Assembly: GCF_003443655.1 (NCBI RefSeq)
Contig: NZ_CP031941.1
Coordinates: forward strand, 5,357,001 to 5,421,000
DNA: 64,000 nt
Direction of reading: 5' to 3'
Source: Nostoc sphaeroides
GTDB taxonomy: Bacteria > Cyanobacteriota > Cyanobacteriia > Cyanobacteriales > Nostocaceae
Shown: positions 53,002-61,288 of the stretch, in pieces
How the letters are laid out: the number at the start of each line of letters is the position of its first letter
Position numbering within the stretch: the first letter of the stretch is position 1
Made by a program: the position numbers and the translations under genes
Notes under the pieces: generated by a model
Database searches by the model: none
What the model was told of the DNA's origin: nothing
Seen by the model: only the letters and a program-made list of their open reading frames with translations

Positions 53002-53397
53002 ATGCTGAAAACAACTTCTCAAACTGAAAAAGATTCTTTTTCTATTAGATTTGATGACCTTAATGAAGGTTCATTATCTGAATTAAGCTTCGACGAAGCC
53101 TCTGAAATTACTGGAGGTTTTCAAGTTATCAATGATTCAGGTGAGACGAGAGCTTTTTATAATTTTGGAGCGTCCGTACTGGCAGAACGCCAAGTTTTAC
53201 AACCTGGAGAAACTGGTGATTATGATGGAGAATATATTTTATATAATTCTTCAAGAACCTCATTTCAACCAAGATTGTCACCGAGGCTTGCTTCAGATGA
53301 CTTTGTAAGTTTTCGTCGGCAGGGAAGTAATACCATAGTTCTTAATACTAGTGGAATTATCGCTCTTGCCAGCGCGCCATTAAGTCCTGAATTCTAA
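53002..53397 (+). CDS. orphan double-glycine-leader peptide precursor
   Basis: 131 residues. The N-terminal part ends with a leader-like motif LSELSFDEASEITGG (Gly-Gly at 38-39), the type recognised by C39 peptidase ABC transporters. The following 92 residues (FQVINDSGETRAFYNFGASV and LQPGETGDYDGEYILYN) are beta-strand-like, without any cysteine, so no lanthipeptide or disulfide. GGAG stands eight bases before the ATG, which settles the start. No transporter, maturase or immunity gene is next to it, and the nearest gene is a glycosyltransferase on the other strand. Function of the mature part unknown. Confidence 0.7.
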   Translation: MLKTTSQTEKDSFSIRFDDLNEGSLSELSFDEASEITGGFQVINDSGETRAFYNFGASVLAERQVLQPGETGDYDGEYILYNSSRTSFQPRLSPRLASDDFVSFRRQGSNTIVLNTSGIIALASAPLSPEF

Positions 53398-53818
53398 AAT
53401 TGGTGTAGCTTAGGGAGCCACTGCGCCCTTGCGGTTTCACCACTTGTACCCCTGTGGGGAAGCAAGCTACGCGCAGCGTTTCCCATTCTCCTCAGGGCTG
53501 TGTGAGCAGGCGAGCAAAGCTCATTGGTGTCAAATTAACCTAAAAGCCATGTCCCGCAAGGAACTGAAGTTCCAAGAATAATAGCGAAAGTCATCTGAAG
53601 ATGACTAAATATAGACAAAAATCTTTAGTCTACTTGAGTAGACTTTAGCTAAAAGCCAAAGAACTTTAGTTCAAGGCGGGTGGGGAAGCTTTCAGATAAG
53701 CTATTTGTAACTTAAGTTGACACGCATGAGCAAACCTCGCCTCCTACCCCCTATATGTACTTCAGTGACATTAGTTTTTAGCATTCGCTCAAGGTGAATT
53801 CATCTTACAAAATCGCGT
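53398..53818. other. intergenic region with a three-hairpin repeat
   Basis: No gene. 53420-53500 contains hairpin-forming GGGGAAGCAAGCTACGCGCA sequence, and 53527-53723 is copy 3 of the three-hairpin repeat. Confidence 0.6.
53527..53723. repeat. three-hairpin dispersed repeat (copy 3)
   Basis: 197 bp, from GTGTCAAATTAACCTAAAAG to CTTAAGTTGACAC. Hairpins: GGAACTGAAGTTCC, AGTCTACTTGAGTAGACT and AAGAACTTTAGTTCAAGG followed by CGGG. The same length as copy 2. Confidence 0.8.
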
Positions 53819-55036
53819 TTATCCCTCTGATTTGTAAAGGGATCTATGAAGGGTTCGACCCTTGGCTAATTCTTTACCTTTGCGGCCAAGTTGCTCACGT
53901 AGTTGCTGATCTTTACACAACCGATTGAAAGCTTGAAACACTTCATAACCAGAATTGGGATTAACCAGTATTCCATTCTCTTCATGCTGAACTGTGTCTA
54001 GAACACCGCCTAAGCGAGGGGCAATTATCGGCTTACCGAAGTAACTTGCTTCTAAATAAACCATACCAAAACCTTCCATGCTATTAGCTTTAGTATCCAA
54101 TAAAGTCAGCATGGCAAATATGTCGCAAGCAGCATAATAACCAGCTAATTCTCGCTCAGGCACATATCCGGCAAAGTGGATGCGCTTATCTACCCGCAAA
54201 CGATGCGCCAGAGATTTCAGTTTAGATTCGCTTGACCCTTGACCACAGATTATATAGTGGACATCGACCCCAAAAGTTAGCAATAGTGGGATGTTATCAA
54301 TTATTTGGTCGAAACCTTTATGTTTTACTAGCCTGCCGATGGAGAGAATAACTATTGCTGAATCGGGAATGTTGTACGCCTGACGCACACGAACACGTAA
54401 ATCATCAAGGCTACTGGGGCTTGCTACATTATTACCAAATTTTTCTGGTCTAATTACTGGGTTAATGATGTGGGTAGGAGTATCTAATCGGAAAGCAGTT
54501 CTGAGGTAGTCTCTTGTATAAGAACTGTTACAAACAATGCCTTCGGCTCTATGAAGTGTTAATCTAAATAGCGATCGCAGCACTGGATTGTGTAAAGTAC
54601 AATGAAAATCATTGCCGTGCAGATAGATAAAATAGCGAATAGGTAATAAATAACTCAATAGCAACAGCGAAGGGAAATCATAGCCGTGGCCCCACTCTAT
54701 ATAACGGTAGTGATAGCGAAAATAGAGTTTGATTGCTAAGACAAATGAGCAGACGATATTTACCCAAGGCTTCACGATACTTTCCACAAAGCCACTACCC
54801 CAATATCTAGGATAAAACCAGCGATACACGGGAAACTGTTGACCTTGATCAAATACTTTGTCTCCTGAGCAACTAGCCGCCAGCACAATTACTCGTTCTG
54901 GATCTTGGAGACAGCGATTGTAAATATATTCCCCAATTACAGCTTCTTTCGGCAGGAAAATCCGGGATATGACTAGGATATCTGGGTATGCAGCTTTGTC
55001 TCTGATTTCGGCTGTTAGTTGAGAAATATGTTCCAT
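53819..55036 (-). CDS. GT4 family glycosyltransferase
   Basis: 405 residues, GT-B fold. The N-terminal domain has YRYIEWGHGYDFPSLLLLSY and the IYLHGNDFHCTLHNPVLRSL segment. The C-terminal donor-binding domain has ILSIGRLVKHKGFDQIIDNI near residue 230 and the E-x7-E motif MEGFGMVYLEASYFGKPIIA near residue 320. This pattern is that of group 1/GT4 retaining enzymes. Acceptor and sugar are unknown; extracellular or cell-envelope polysaccharide is likely. It stands alone, with the leader-peptide gene on the other strand. The C-terminus GRTLHRSLYKSEG runs close to a repeat but looks complete. Confidence 0.88.
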   Translation of the reverse strand: MEHISQLTAEIRDKAAYPDILVISRIFLPKEAVIGEYIYNRCLQDPERVIVLAASCSGDKVFDQGQQFPVYRWFYPRYWGSGFVESIVKPWVNIVCSFVLAIKLYFRYHYRYIEWGHGYDFPSLLLLSYLLPIRYFIYLHGNDFHCTLHNPVLRSLFRLTLHRAEGIVCNSSYTRDYLRTAFRLDTPTHIINPVIRPEKFGNNVASPSSLDDLRVRVRQAYNIPDSAIVILSIGRLVKHKGFDQIIDNIPLLLTFGVDVHYIICGQGSSESKLKSLAHRLRVDKRIHFAGYVPERELAGYYAACDIFAMLTLLDTKANSMEGFGMVYLEASYFGKPIIAPRLGGVLDTVQHEENGILVNPNSGYEVFQAFNRLCKDQQLREQLGRKGKELAKGRTLHRSLYKSEG

Positions 55037-55874
55037 AATAAAGCTGATAACTTTACTTCAAATAATTTTTAATTTATTTACAATTAGGATTATTTTCAAA
55101 GCCTTAATTCTTATTTTATTTCTTTTAAAACGAATGTGGTAGACAAATTTGCAGCCGATTTTACAAGATTAGCCAGAAAGATTGTTTTTTTATTGTGTTG
55201 ATTTTATTTTTGCTCCAAATTTCTCACTACTTGAGAATTTATGTGCATGATGAACAATAAATAAAAGCTAAGACTTGTATGTAACTAAATTGATCAGTAA
55301 ACAACTATTGCGAAAATTAGGAAATCTAGCTAAGTTCAATAGAATATCCTGAATCCTCTAGGCTGTTCTGAACTTTTCACTCTTATCCGGGAAACCTCTC
55401 TTCTATTTCTCTCTTCCTTTAAGGCTACGGTGTACACATAAGTCGAAAAAAGCTCGATTTACCATTATTCCTTGTTTATCTTGTTCCCAGGCGGAGCCTG
55501 TGAATGCCTGATTAGGGGTTGCTGCTTCCAGTTAGAAATTGAGTCTCTGACTCAATGAATGCATTCCCAGGCGCAGCCTGGGAACGAGGAAAGCCTTATA
55601 AAGCTATGTAAAGTGCTAGTCCAAAACCTAGCAACAATAGTTTCTATAATTGTGAACATATCTTAAGGTACGGTTCCCCAGTCGAGAAATCCCCCCTGCG
55701 ATCGCTGCCTACCCAACAGAAGACGCGGTAAATTGAATATGTAGCCTTTAAAAGGCTATGCTACGTGAATGCTACAAAGCAAGCTTTTACAGGCTGGCCT
55801 TAGCGACATACCGCAACACTCCTACCAGCATGGGGAGAAATCATAAATAATTCAGTTTTCCAAGCGATAGTATT
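55037..55874. other. long intergenic region
   Basis: No gene seen. 55037-55380 is AT-rich. 55423-55447 has the GGCTACGGTGTACACATAAG end seen in the 10214 element. 55481-55588 is a hairpin repeat of the TTCCCAG type. 55740-55790 carries CCTTTAAAAGG-type inverted sequence. Confidence 0.55.
55481..55588. repeat. TTCCCAG-type hairpin repeat (copy 2)
   Basis: TTGTTCCCAGGCGGAGCCTG at the left, CATTCCCAGGCGCAGCCTGG and GAACGAG at the right; core GGGGTTGCTGCTT and a hairpin AGTCTCTGACT. Compare 57095-57201. Confidence 0.65.
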
Positions 55875-56858
55875 ATGCGTAAAAAACTACAACAAACCAT
55901 CAAACCACTGTTAAAAAGCTTCTTAGCGCTAGGACTAGTGTTAACTTTGATTCTTAGCCACGCCGATGGAGCATTAGCGGCCCGCAGTGGGGGTCGAATC
56001 GGTGGTGGCTCCTTTAGAGTACCTTCTAGCCGCACCTATACACCCCGCACTTATGCACCTCCTGGCGGAGGCGGATATTATCCTGGTGGTGGTTTTGGTG
56101 GTGGTTTTGGCTTTCCCTTCCTACTTCCTTTCTGGGGTATTGGCGGAGGATTTGGTGGTCTATTTAGCATCTTAATCTTCTTTGCGATCGCTAATTTTAT
56201 ATTGCAAACTTTCCGCCGCGTCTCTGGCGGTGAAACTGGTGAAGCAGATTACACCAGTAACTCTCCGGTTTCTGTGACTCGTTTGCAAGTAGGTTTGTTA
56301 GCTCAAGCCCGTGAATTGCAAAATGAACTCAACCACATTGCTGAAACTGCTGATACTAACACTCCAGAGGGGAGAGCAGAAGTTCTCCAAGAAGCCAGCC
56401 TAGCTTTACTCCGCCATCCCGAATACTTTGTATATGCAGGTGGTGGCACTCAACAAGCTAGTTTAAATTCAGCTGAAAGTCAGTTTAATCGCCTGTCACT
56501 GGCAGAACGCAGCAAGTTTAGCGAAGAAACTATTTCTAACGTCAACAACCAGCTAAAAGCAGCCCTTGCCAAAGATGCTTTACCTCCGGCTGGTGAACTC
56601 GACAACCCCACCCGCCTATTTACCGAAGGCCCTGGTGAATACATTATCGTCACCTTGCTGGCGGCGACATTAGGTAAGTTTGAAATCCCCACAGCGATTA
56701 ACAGTGCTGATGATTTGCGTCAAGCTTTGCGGCAAATTGGTAGTATCCCCAGTGAGAAACTTCTGGCAATTGAAGTTCTTTGGACTCCGCAAGCTGAAAA
56801 TGATACCCTGACATCTGATGATGTACTAGCCAATTATCCTGATTTGAGACTTGTTTAG
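55875..56858 (+). CDS. DUF1517 family membrane protein
   Basis: 327 residues. A signal-like helix (about 15-35: FLALGLVLTLILSHADGALA) is followed by a glycine-rich low-complexity stretch (RSGGRIGGGSFRVPSSRTYT, then PGGGGYYPGGGFGGG), a membrane helix near 95-115 (FSILIFFAIANFILQTF) and the soluble DUF1517 domain with VTRLQVGLLAQARELQNELN and SLALLRHPEYFVYAGG. The family occurs in cyanobacteria and plastids; the function is not established. The stop codon TAG uses the first G of a mobile element inserted at 56858; the original codon was probably TAA. Confidence 0.9.
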   Translation: MRKKLQQTIKPLLKSFLALGLVLTLILSHADGALAARSGGRIGGGSFRVPSSRTYTPRTYAPPGGGGYYPGGGFGGGFGFPFLLPFWGIGGGFGGLFSILIFFAIANFILQTFRRVSGGETGEADYTSNSPVSVTRLQVGLLAQARELQNELNHIAETADTNTPEGRAEVLQEASLALLRHPEYFVYAGGGTQQASLNSAESQFNRLSLAERSKFSEETISNVNNQLKAALAKDALPPAGELDNPTRLFTEGPGEYIIVTLLAATLGKFEIPTAINSADDLRQALRQIGSIPSEKLLAIEVLWTPQAENDTLTSDDVLANYPDLRLV

Positions 56859-56992
56859 GGAACTCCAAAAAATAAATTATTCCACATTAAAGTCGTTGAC
56901 TGTTGACTGTTGACTGTTGACTGAAAACTCGTGAACCATCAACGGTCAACAGTGAACAATAGCAATGGAATATTTTTTTACTTGGAAGTCCC
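56858..56992. mobile_element. MITE-like element, 3-bp TSD family (copy 6)
   Basis: 135 bp from GGGAACTCCAAAAAATAAAT to TTTACTTGGAAGTCCC, with TTA on both sides (56855-56857, 56993-56995). Four TTGACTG units. It sits directly at the stop codon of the DUF1517 gene. Confidence 0.85.
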
Positions 56993-57094
56993 TTAACAAA
57001 CAGAATTCAGGAGTCAGTCGCCAGAATGGGCTAAACCTTAGCTATCCCCTAACAGAATTGAATTCTGAACGAAAACAAAGCTTTGAGAGATTGC

Positions 57095-57201
57095 CTCGTT
57101 CCCAGCCTCTGGCTGGGAATGCCCGTCCTTGAGGCTCCGCCTCAAGACTTGCGGCAGCAGCCCAATAGAATAGCATTTCCAGCCTCTAGGCTGGAAACGA
57201 G
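57095..57201. repeat. TTCCCAG-type hairpin repeat (copy 3)
   Basis: 107 bp bounded by CTCGTTCCCAGCCTCTGGCT and the inverted AGGCTGGAAACGAG. Hairpins: CCAGCCTCTGGCTGG, CTTGAGGCTCCGCCTCAAG, CCAGCCTCTAGGCTGG; core GGCAGCAGCCCA. The ends form a perfect-looking terminal inverted repeat. Confidence 0.75.
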
Positions 57202-57321
57202 AGTTTTAAAAGGGTTTGGGCTTAAGTTGACACCTACGGGCATTGCGCCTTGCCCCTACGAGAAATCTATATGTATCAGGATTTTCGTGAATTGCTATAC
57301 CCTTTGAGGGCAATAACTAGA

Positions 57322-57352
57322 AAACCGTTTGTCAATGACAAGCGGTTTTTTG
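57322..57352 (+). terminator. strong hairpin with T-run
   Basis: AAACCGTTTGTC and GACAAGCGGTTT form a 12-bp stem (one G-T pair) with an AAT loop, followed by TTTTTTG. No gene ends nearby on either strand, so it may end a transcript of an unrecognised RNA or be a relic. Confidence 0.7.
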
Positions 57353-57558
57353 TATAACTTAGATATAGCAGGACTTACGCACTGAAAACTGAAACCAGAT
57401 CCCTCCTAAAAAGGAAAGAACCCTAAAAGCCGCCTTTTTAAGGGTGTTGGGGTATCTCTGATGCCTAAGTCCTACATACTTATATATTTTAGAAAAATTA
57501 TTCTTAGCCAAGACTTTGGTAATATTATCAAAATGCATTATACGTAGAGCGTTATCTT

Positions 57559-57939
57559 ATGCCTAGTGTTGAAGCCGACGAAAACCGAGAGCATCGCATT
57601 AAAACAGAGATTATTGTAGATGCTGAAGATAAAGAAGATCGGGCAATGGGTTGGTACTATTACCTCGAAGAGACTCTGAATTTTCCCTTTATGGCTAAAT
57701 GGACTAAGAAGGGACGCAAATCAGGTTCTACCGAGGAGAAACCAGTGGAAGTGCTGGGAATGGCCCCAGATGATGAGTGCTTAAAAGATATGCTTGTAGA
57801 AGTGGCTTACATTAATGGTAAAGATGATGATGTATATTCTGCAAAGTTATCTGAAATAATAGCAATTGATGCTGATAGCGAAACTGAAGAAGCGATCGCA
57901 GACTGGCTCTATTGGGTTGCTAGAGGATATAAATTTTAA
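57559..57939 (+). CDS. ccbP: calcium-binding protein CcbP-like
   Basis: 126 residues, acidic. It starts MPSVEADENREHRIKTEIIV, then DRAMGWYYYLEETLNFPFMA, VEVLGMAPDDECLKDMLVEV, and ends AIDADSETEEAIADWLYWVA. This is the pattern of the CcbP family of Anabaena, a small calcium buffer that controls free calcium during heterocyst formation. Clusters of Asp/Glu (about 1-30 and 105-115) are the likely binding sites. It converges with the acetyltransferase, with stops 3 bp apart. Its presence supports a heterocystous host. Assignment is from memory of the family. Confidence 0.85.
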   Translation: MPSVEADENREHRIKTEIIVDAEDKEDRAMGWYYYLEETLNFPFMAKWTKKGRKSGSTEEKPVEVLGMAPDDECLKDMLVEVAYINGKDDDVYSAKLSEIIAIDADSETEEAIADWLYWVARGYKF

Positions 57940-57942
57940 ATT

Positions 57943-58503
57943 TTAAGATAAATATCGAATGACGCGGCAGGGATTGCCAGCAGCGACAACATTCTCAGGT
58001 ATATCTTTGACAACTACACTGCCAGCACCAATGGTTGTGTTATCACCAATGGTTACACCTGGACAAATAATTGCACCGCCACCAATCCAGACATTATTAC
58101 CAATGTTAATTGGGGCAGCTAATTCTCTCCCAGAAAGACGAATTTCTGGATCCGTCGGGTGATAAGCAGTATAAATTTGCACATAAGGAGCGCACAAGAC
58201 ATTTTCACCAATATGAACTGTATTGCAGTCTAAAATTACACAGCCATAGTTCATATACAATCTGTCGCCAGCAAAAATATTACTGCCATAGTCACAGTGG
58301 AAAGGTGGCACAATTAATACTTTGTCACCGATCCTTCCAAATAATTCTTGCAAAATTTGCTGCCGTTGCTCTTGCTGTTCTTCGGTTGTAGAATTGTAAC
58401 TTCGCAACAGACGACTAGCTCGCTTACTTTCGGCAGCCAATTCTGGATCTTCCGCCAGATATAATTCGCCTGCAAGCATTTTCTGTTTTTCGGTTTTTTC
58501 CAT
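57943..58503 (-). CDS. sugar O-acetyltransferase (maltose/NodL/LacA type)
   Basis: 186 residues from ATG 58503. An N-terminal Mac domain (KQKMLAGELYLAEDPELAAE) is followed by left-handed beta-helix hexapeptide repeats (IGNNVWIGGGAIICPGVTIG, DNTTIGAGSVVVKDIPENVV), ending GNPCRVIRYL. The catalytic histidine is in the TAYHPTDPEIR segment near residue 112. Acetyl-CoA dependent O-acetylation of maltose, galactoside or a related sugar; the substrate is not determined. The frame extends two codons upstream by TTG GTC, which is unlikely to be the start. Confidence 0.9.
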   Translation of the reverse strand: MEKTEKQKMLAGELYLAEDPELAAESKRASRLLRSYNSTTEEQQEQRQQILQELFGRIGDKVLIVPPFHCDYGSNIFAGDRLYMNYGCVILDCNTVHIGENVLCAPYVQIYTAYHPTDPEIRLSGRELAAPINIGNNVWIGGGAIICPGVTIGDNTTIGAGSVVVKDIPENVVAAGNPCRVIRYLS

Positions 58504-58659
58504 GACCAACTTATGTAGCTTCTCGATTGTCTAGGATACACCTTAGTAGCGGCTAGTACCGCAAGGCGGAAGTCAAAAGTCAAAAGTCAAAAGTCAAAAT
58601 CAATACAATGTAAGCGTTTCATTGATTTTGAATGGGTCGGTTATTTATGCCGCGCTGTA

Positions 58660-58770
58660 CTAGTAGTCTGTCCCATTAATTTTGCGGGGTTGTAGAGACG
58701 CGAAATTTCGCGTCTTTACAGGGTTTTGGTAACAAACTAATCAATCAGAATTAATGAGACAGAGCACTAG
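58660..58770. mobile_element. MITE-like element, CTAG-flanked family (copy 4)
   Basis: CTAG, TAGTCTGTCCCATTAATTTT, the AGACGCGAAATTTCGCGTCT palindrome as core, then AGAATTAATGAGACAGAGCA and CTAG. Same ends as copies 1 and 2 but a different core. It ends 3 bp from the GGDEF gene stop. Confidence 0.75.
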
Positions 58771-58773
58771 TAA

Positions 58774-60057
58774 TTAACTAAATATGGCATAAGTAGCCTT
58801 TCCCTGCCTTTTAGCTCGGTACATAGCAATATCAGCATCCCGTAGTAGAGTTGCAGGCTCCTCATAATTACTAAAATTCCAAGTAATACCAATGCTAGCT
58901 GTAGTAGATAACTGATATCCATTCAGGTTAACTGGCAATCGTAAGGAGTCTTGAATCCGTTTAGCAACATTGGTAGCGTCGGTAATATCTTTAATATCCT
59001 CCAAAAGTAATGTAAATTCATCGCCACCAAATCGTGCTACAGTATCGCCACCGCGTAAGCACGACTCTAAACGTCTAGCGATCGCTACTAAAAAATCATC
59101 CCCTATTCCATGCCCAAAGCGATCGTTAATCTCCTTGAAGCCATCTAAATCTAAAAATAAAACTGCAAAATAATAATCGTTTCTGCGTTTGCTACGTTCA
59201 ATTGTTTGTCTGAGCCGATCTAAAAATAAAACCCGATTCGGTAATTCTGTCAGCCCATCATAAAACGCATTACGCATCAATTGCGCCTCTGTCTGCTTGC
59301 GTTTGGTGATGTCTTGAAAAACTAAAACCGCGCCAGTAATATTGCCATTTTGATCGCGGATGGGTGCAACATTATCACCAATGGATATTTCTTTGCCATC
59401 TTTGGTAATCAGTGTACAGTTTTCTGGGAAATTTAAAACTTCACCTGCTTCGATTACATCTGTCGCTAAATTTTCAATTCTTTCTCCTACATCTTTGTCA
59501 ACTAAATTAACAACTTCTACTAAATCTTTTCCAAACGCTTCACTTTCCTTCCAGCCAGTGATTAGTTCTGCTCTGGGATTCATCATCTGAATACAACCAT
59601 TTGCATAAGTCACAATCACTGCACAACCCATGCTGTTAATAATTGCCATCAGCCTCTGTTTTTCTTCGTATAATATCTTTTTGATCTGATGTTTGTACAG
59701 AGCCATTTCAATTGCCAAATGTAAATCACTTTCAATAAATGGTTTGACTATGTAACTAAAAGGCTCATTTCTCTGATTTTTTGGCACTGTTTTATATTCA
59801 GAACAATCTGTTAAATATACTACAGGCACATGGAAATCATTCTGAATAATATCTGCTACATGTACACCGTTAATTTCTCCAACTAGGCAGCTATCAATTA
59901 ATACTAAGTGCGGATGAGTTTCTGCTACCTTTTTTATTACCTCTTCACCAGACTTAGTTATTTCTGAAACTGAATAGCCTAATTTCTGTAAACTATTTCT
60001 AATATTTGAGGCTAGGATTTTTTCATCCTCAACAACTAGGATTTTGCGGGCGAACAT
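58774..60057 (-). CDS. REC-PAS-GGDEF diguanylate cyclase
   Basis: 427 residues. Receiver domain at about 1-125 (KILVVEDEKILASNIRNSLQ; aspartate in HLVLIDSCLVGE; lysine in YIVKPF), a PAS domain at about 138-250 (IINSMGCAVIVTYANGCIQM; PENCTLITKDGKEISIGDNV), and GGDEF at about 265-427 with RFGGDEFTLLLED and the inhibitory-site-like RLES... preceding. An active diguanylate cyclase making c-di-GMP is expected because the signature is intact. Partner kinase not seen. Input through phosphorylation and PAS ligand is inferred. Confidence 0.92.
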   Translation of the reverse strand: MFARKILVVEDEKILASNIRNSLQKLGYSVSEITKSGEEVIKKVAETHPHLVLIDSCLVGEINGVHVADIIQNDFHVPVVYLTDCSEYKTVPKNQRNEPFSYIVKPFIESDLHLAIEMALYKHQIKKILYEEKQRLMAIINSMGCAVIVTYANGCIQMMNPRAELITGWKESEAFGKDLVEVVNLVDKDVGERIENLATDVIEAGEVLNFPENCTLITKDGKEISIGDNVAPIRDQNGNITGAVLVFQDITKRKQTEAQLMRNAFYDGLTELPNRVLFLDRLRQTIERSKRRNDYYFAVLFLDLDGFKEINDRFGHGIGDDFLVAIARRLESCLRGGDTVARFGGDEFTLLLEDIKDITDATNVAKRIQDSLRLPVNLNGYQLSTTASIGITWNFSNYEEPATLLRDADIAMYRAKRQGKATYAIFS

Positions 60058-60759
60058 ATTACAATAACCTGTTTTCTAAGGTTCAGATTTTTGTTCTGAG
60101 TATCAAATCATATAAAGTTCATTATTTTATCATAAACAATTTCTAACTATTCTGTCTTCTTGCTTGATATAAATACTGAGTCACCAGCCAATAACATCAT
60201 GTTATTAACCTCCAATAATTTCTGTACTTGTCAAAGCTAATTCTGATTATTCTATACGGTTAATATCAAGTTATTAACCATAATATAAATTACCATGTAA
60301 TTACTAGCAATCAAAAAATGATTTTCAGAAATATGTAATAATTTTTCTTAAGAAAATAAATATCAAGTATAGTATTGATGTAAAAATTAATCAATGAATA
60401 AAAATTCATTCAATCACAATATAGGACTTCTATGTAAGTGAAAATAATATGGTGTGTTTTATTTAATATAATGGTATCCACTCACTATAATATTACTAAA
60501 AATTAATCATTATCTGGAATTAAAAAGTTTAATACCGCTTTGTCTACAAAGAGTTTTGTCTCAGTCGGGGTCTAAATTCCCGTCATAAACTGTGTGAAAT
60601 TTTCAATGGTGAGTGAAATGGTATTATTTATAACTATTTATAGCAGTTACCGCACAGAAAGGGTACAGAAAAAATAATTAAGCTGATATGCGTCTAAATT
60701 ATATAAACATTCTTTATAATTGTTAACGGTTGAGTGAAATCTTGCACCAGTCCCAACAA

Positions 60760-60848
60760 CCGCCTCAGAATGAATTCTGAGGCTAATAGCTAAAGTCCAC
60801 GCTTAGTGGACTTTAGCTGTCAGCCCAGAAATTTATTTCTGGGCGGGC
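60760..60848. repeat. hairpin repeat, two-ended variant (copy 4)
   Basis: CCTCAGAATGAATTCTGAGG, then AAGTCCACGCTTAGTGGACTT, then CCAGAAATTTATTTCTGG and GCGGGCG. Two outer hairpins with quite different arms flank the central one; compare the AGTCTAC...GTAGACT centre of copies 1-3. Confidence 0.75.
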
Positions 60849-61064
60849 GATGGTGCTAATCGAGAATGCTGCAAGATATCAGTTGACGATTGACAGTTGA
60901 CGGTCATCAGTCATCAGTCATCAGTCAACGGTCAACAGTCATCAGGTAAATGTACAATGTTATTTGCGTAACAGCTTAACCACAGATAAACGTATATACT
61001 CGTAGAGGCGCACATCTGTGCATTGGTGTCCATTTAAACTAGAAATAGCAAAACTTTCGGCTTG

Positions 61065-61140
61065 ACTCAGCCGCCTGGAACTAAAGTTCTTTGGTTAATA
61101 GCTAAAGTCTACTGAAGTAGACTACAGTTCCCATGCAGAT
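61065..61140. repeat. hairpin repeat fragment (copy 5)
   Basis: CGCCTGGAACTAAAGTTCTT followed by AGTCTACTGAAGTAGACT. The third hairpin is missing. Confidence 0.6.
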
Positions 61141-61288
61141 GCGGTACAAGATTATATCGCGAGGTGTAAGGGCACGGCAGTGCCGTGCCCCTACGGGTGT
61201 ACCTCACGTAAACGAGAACCGCTATAAAGATTTTTGGGTGTATTTAGTCCTCAAGAATAGATATTGAGAAAAGAACACCTTCTGTGCT

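Larger units (their letters stand above)
56993..57558. other. intergenic region with repeats and an isolated terminator
   Basis: No gene. It contains a TTCCCAG-type hairpin repeat (57095-57201), a GTTGACACC/TGGGCATTGCGCC piece (57223-57262), a strong terminator (57322-57352) and AT-rich sequence before ccbP. Confidence 0.6.
60058..61288. other. 1.2-kb intergenic region, AT-rich with repeats at the end
   Basis: No gene. 60058-60720 is very AT-rich (partly TATTAACC repeats at 60200-60280). 60760-60848 and 61065-61140 are pieces of the hairpin repeat. 60880-60945 has GTCATCA/GTCAACG heptamers. 61150-61225 has GCACGGCAGTGCCGTGCCCC, also seen near 39055 in part. Confidence 0.6.
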
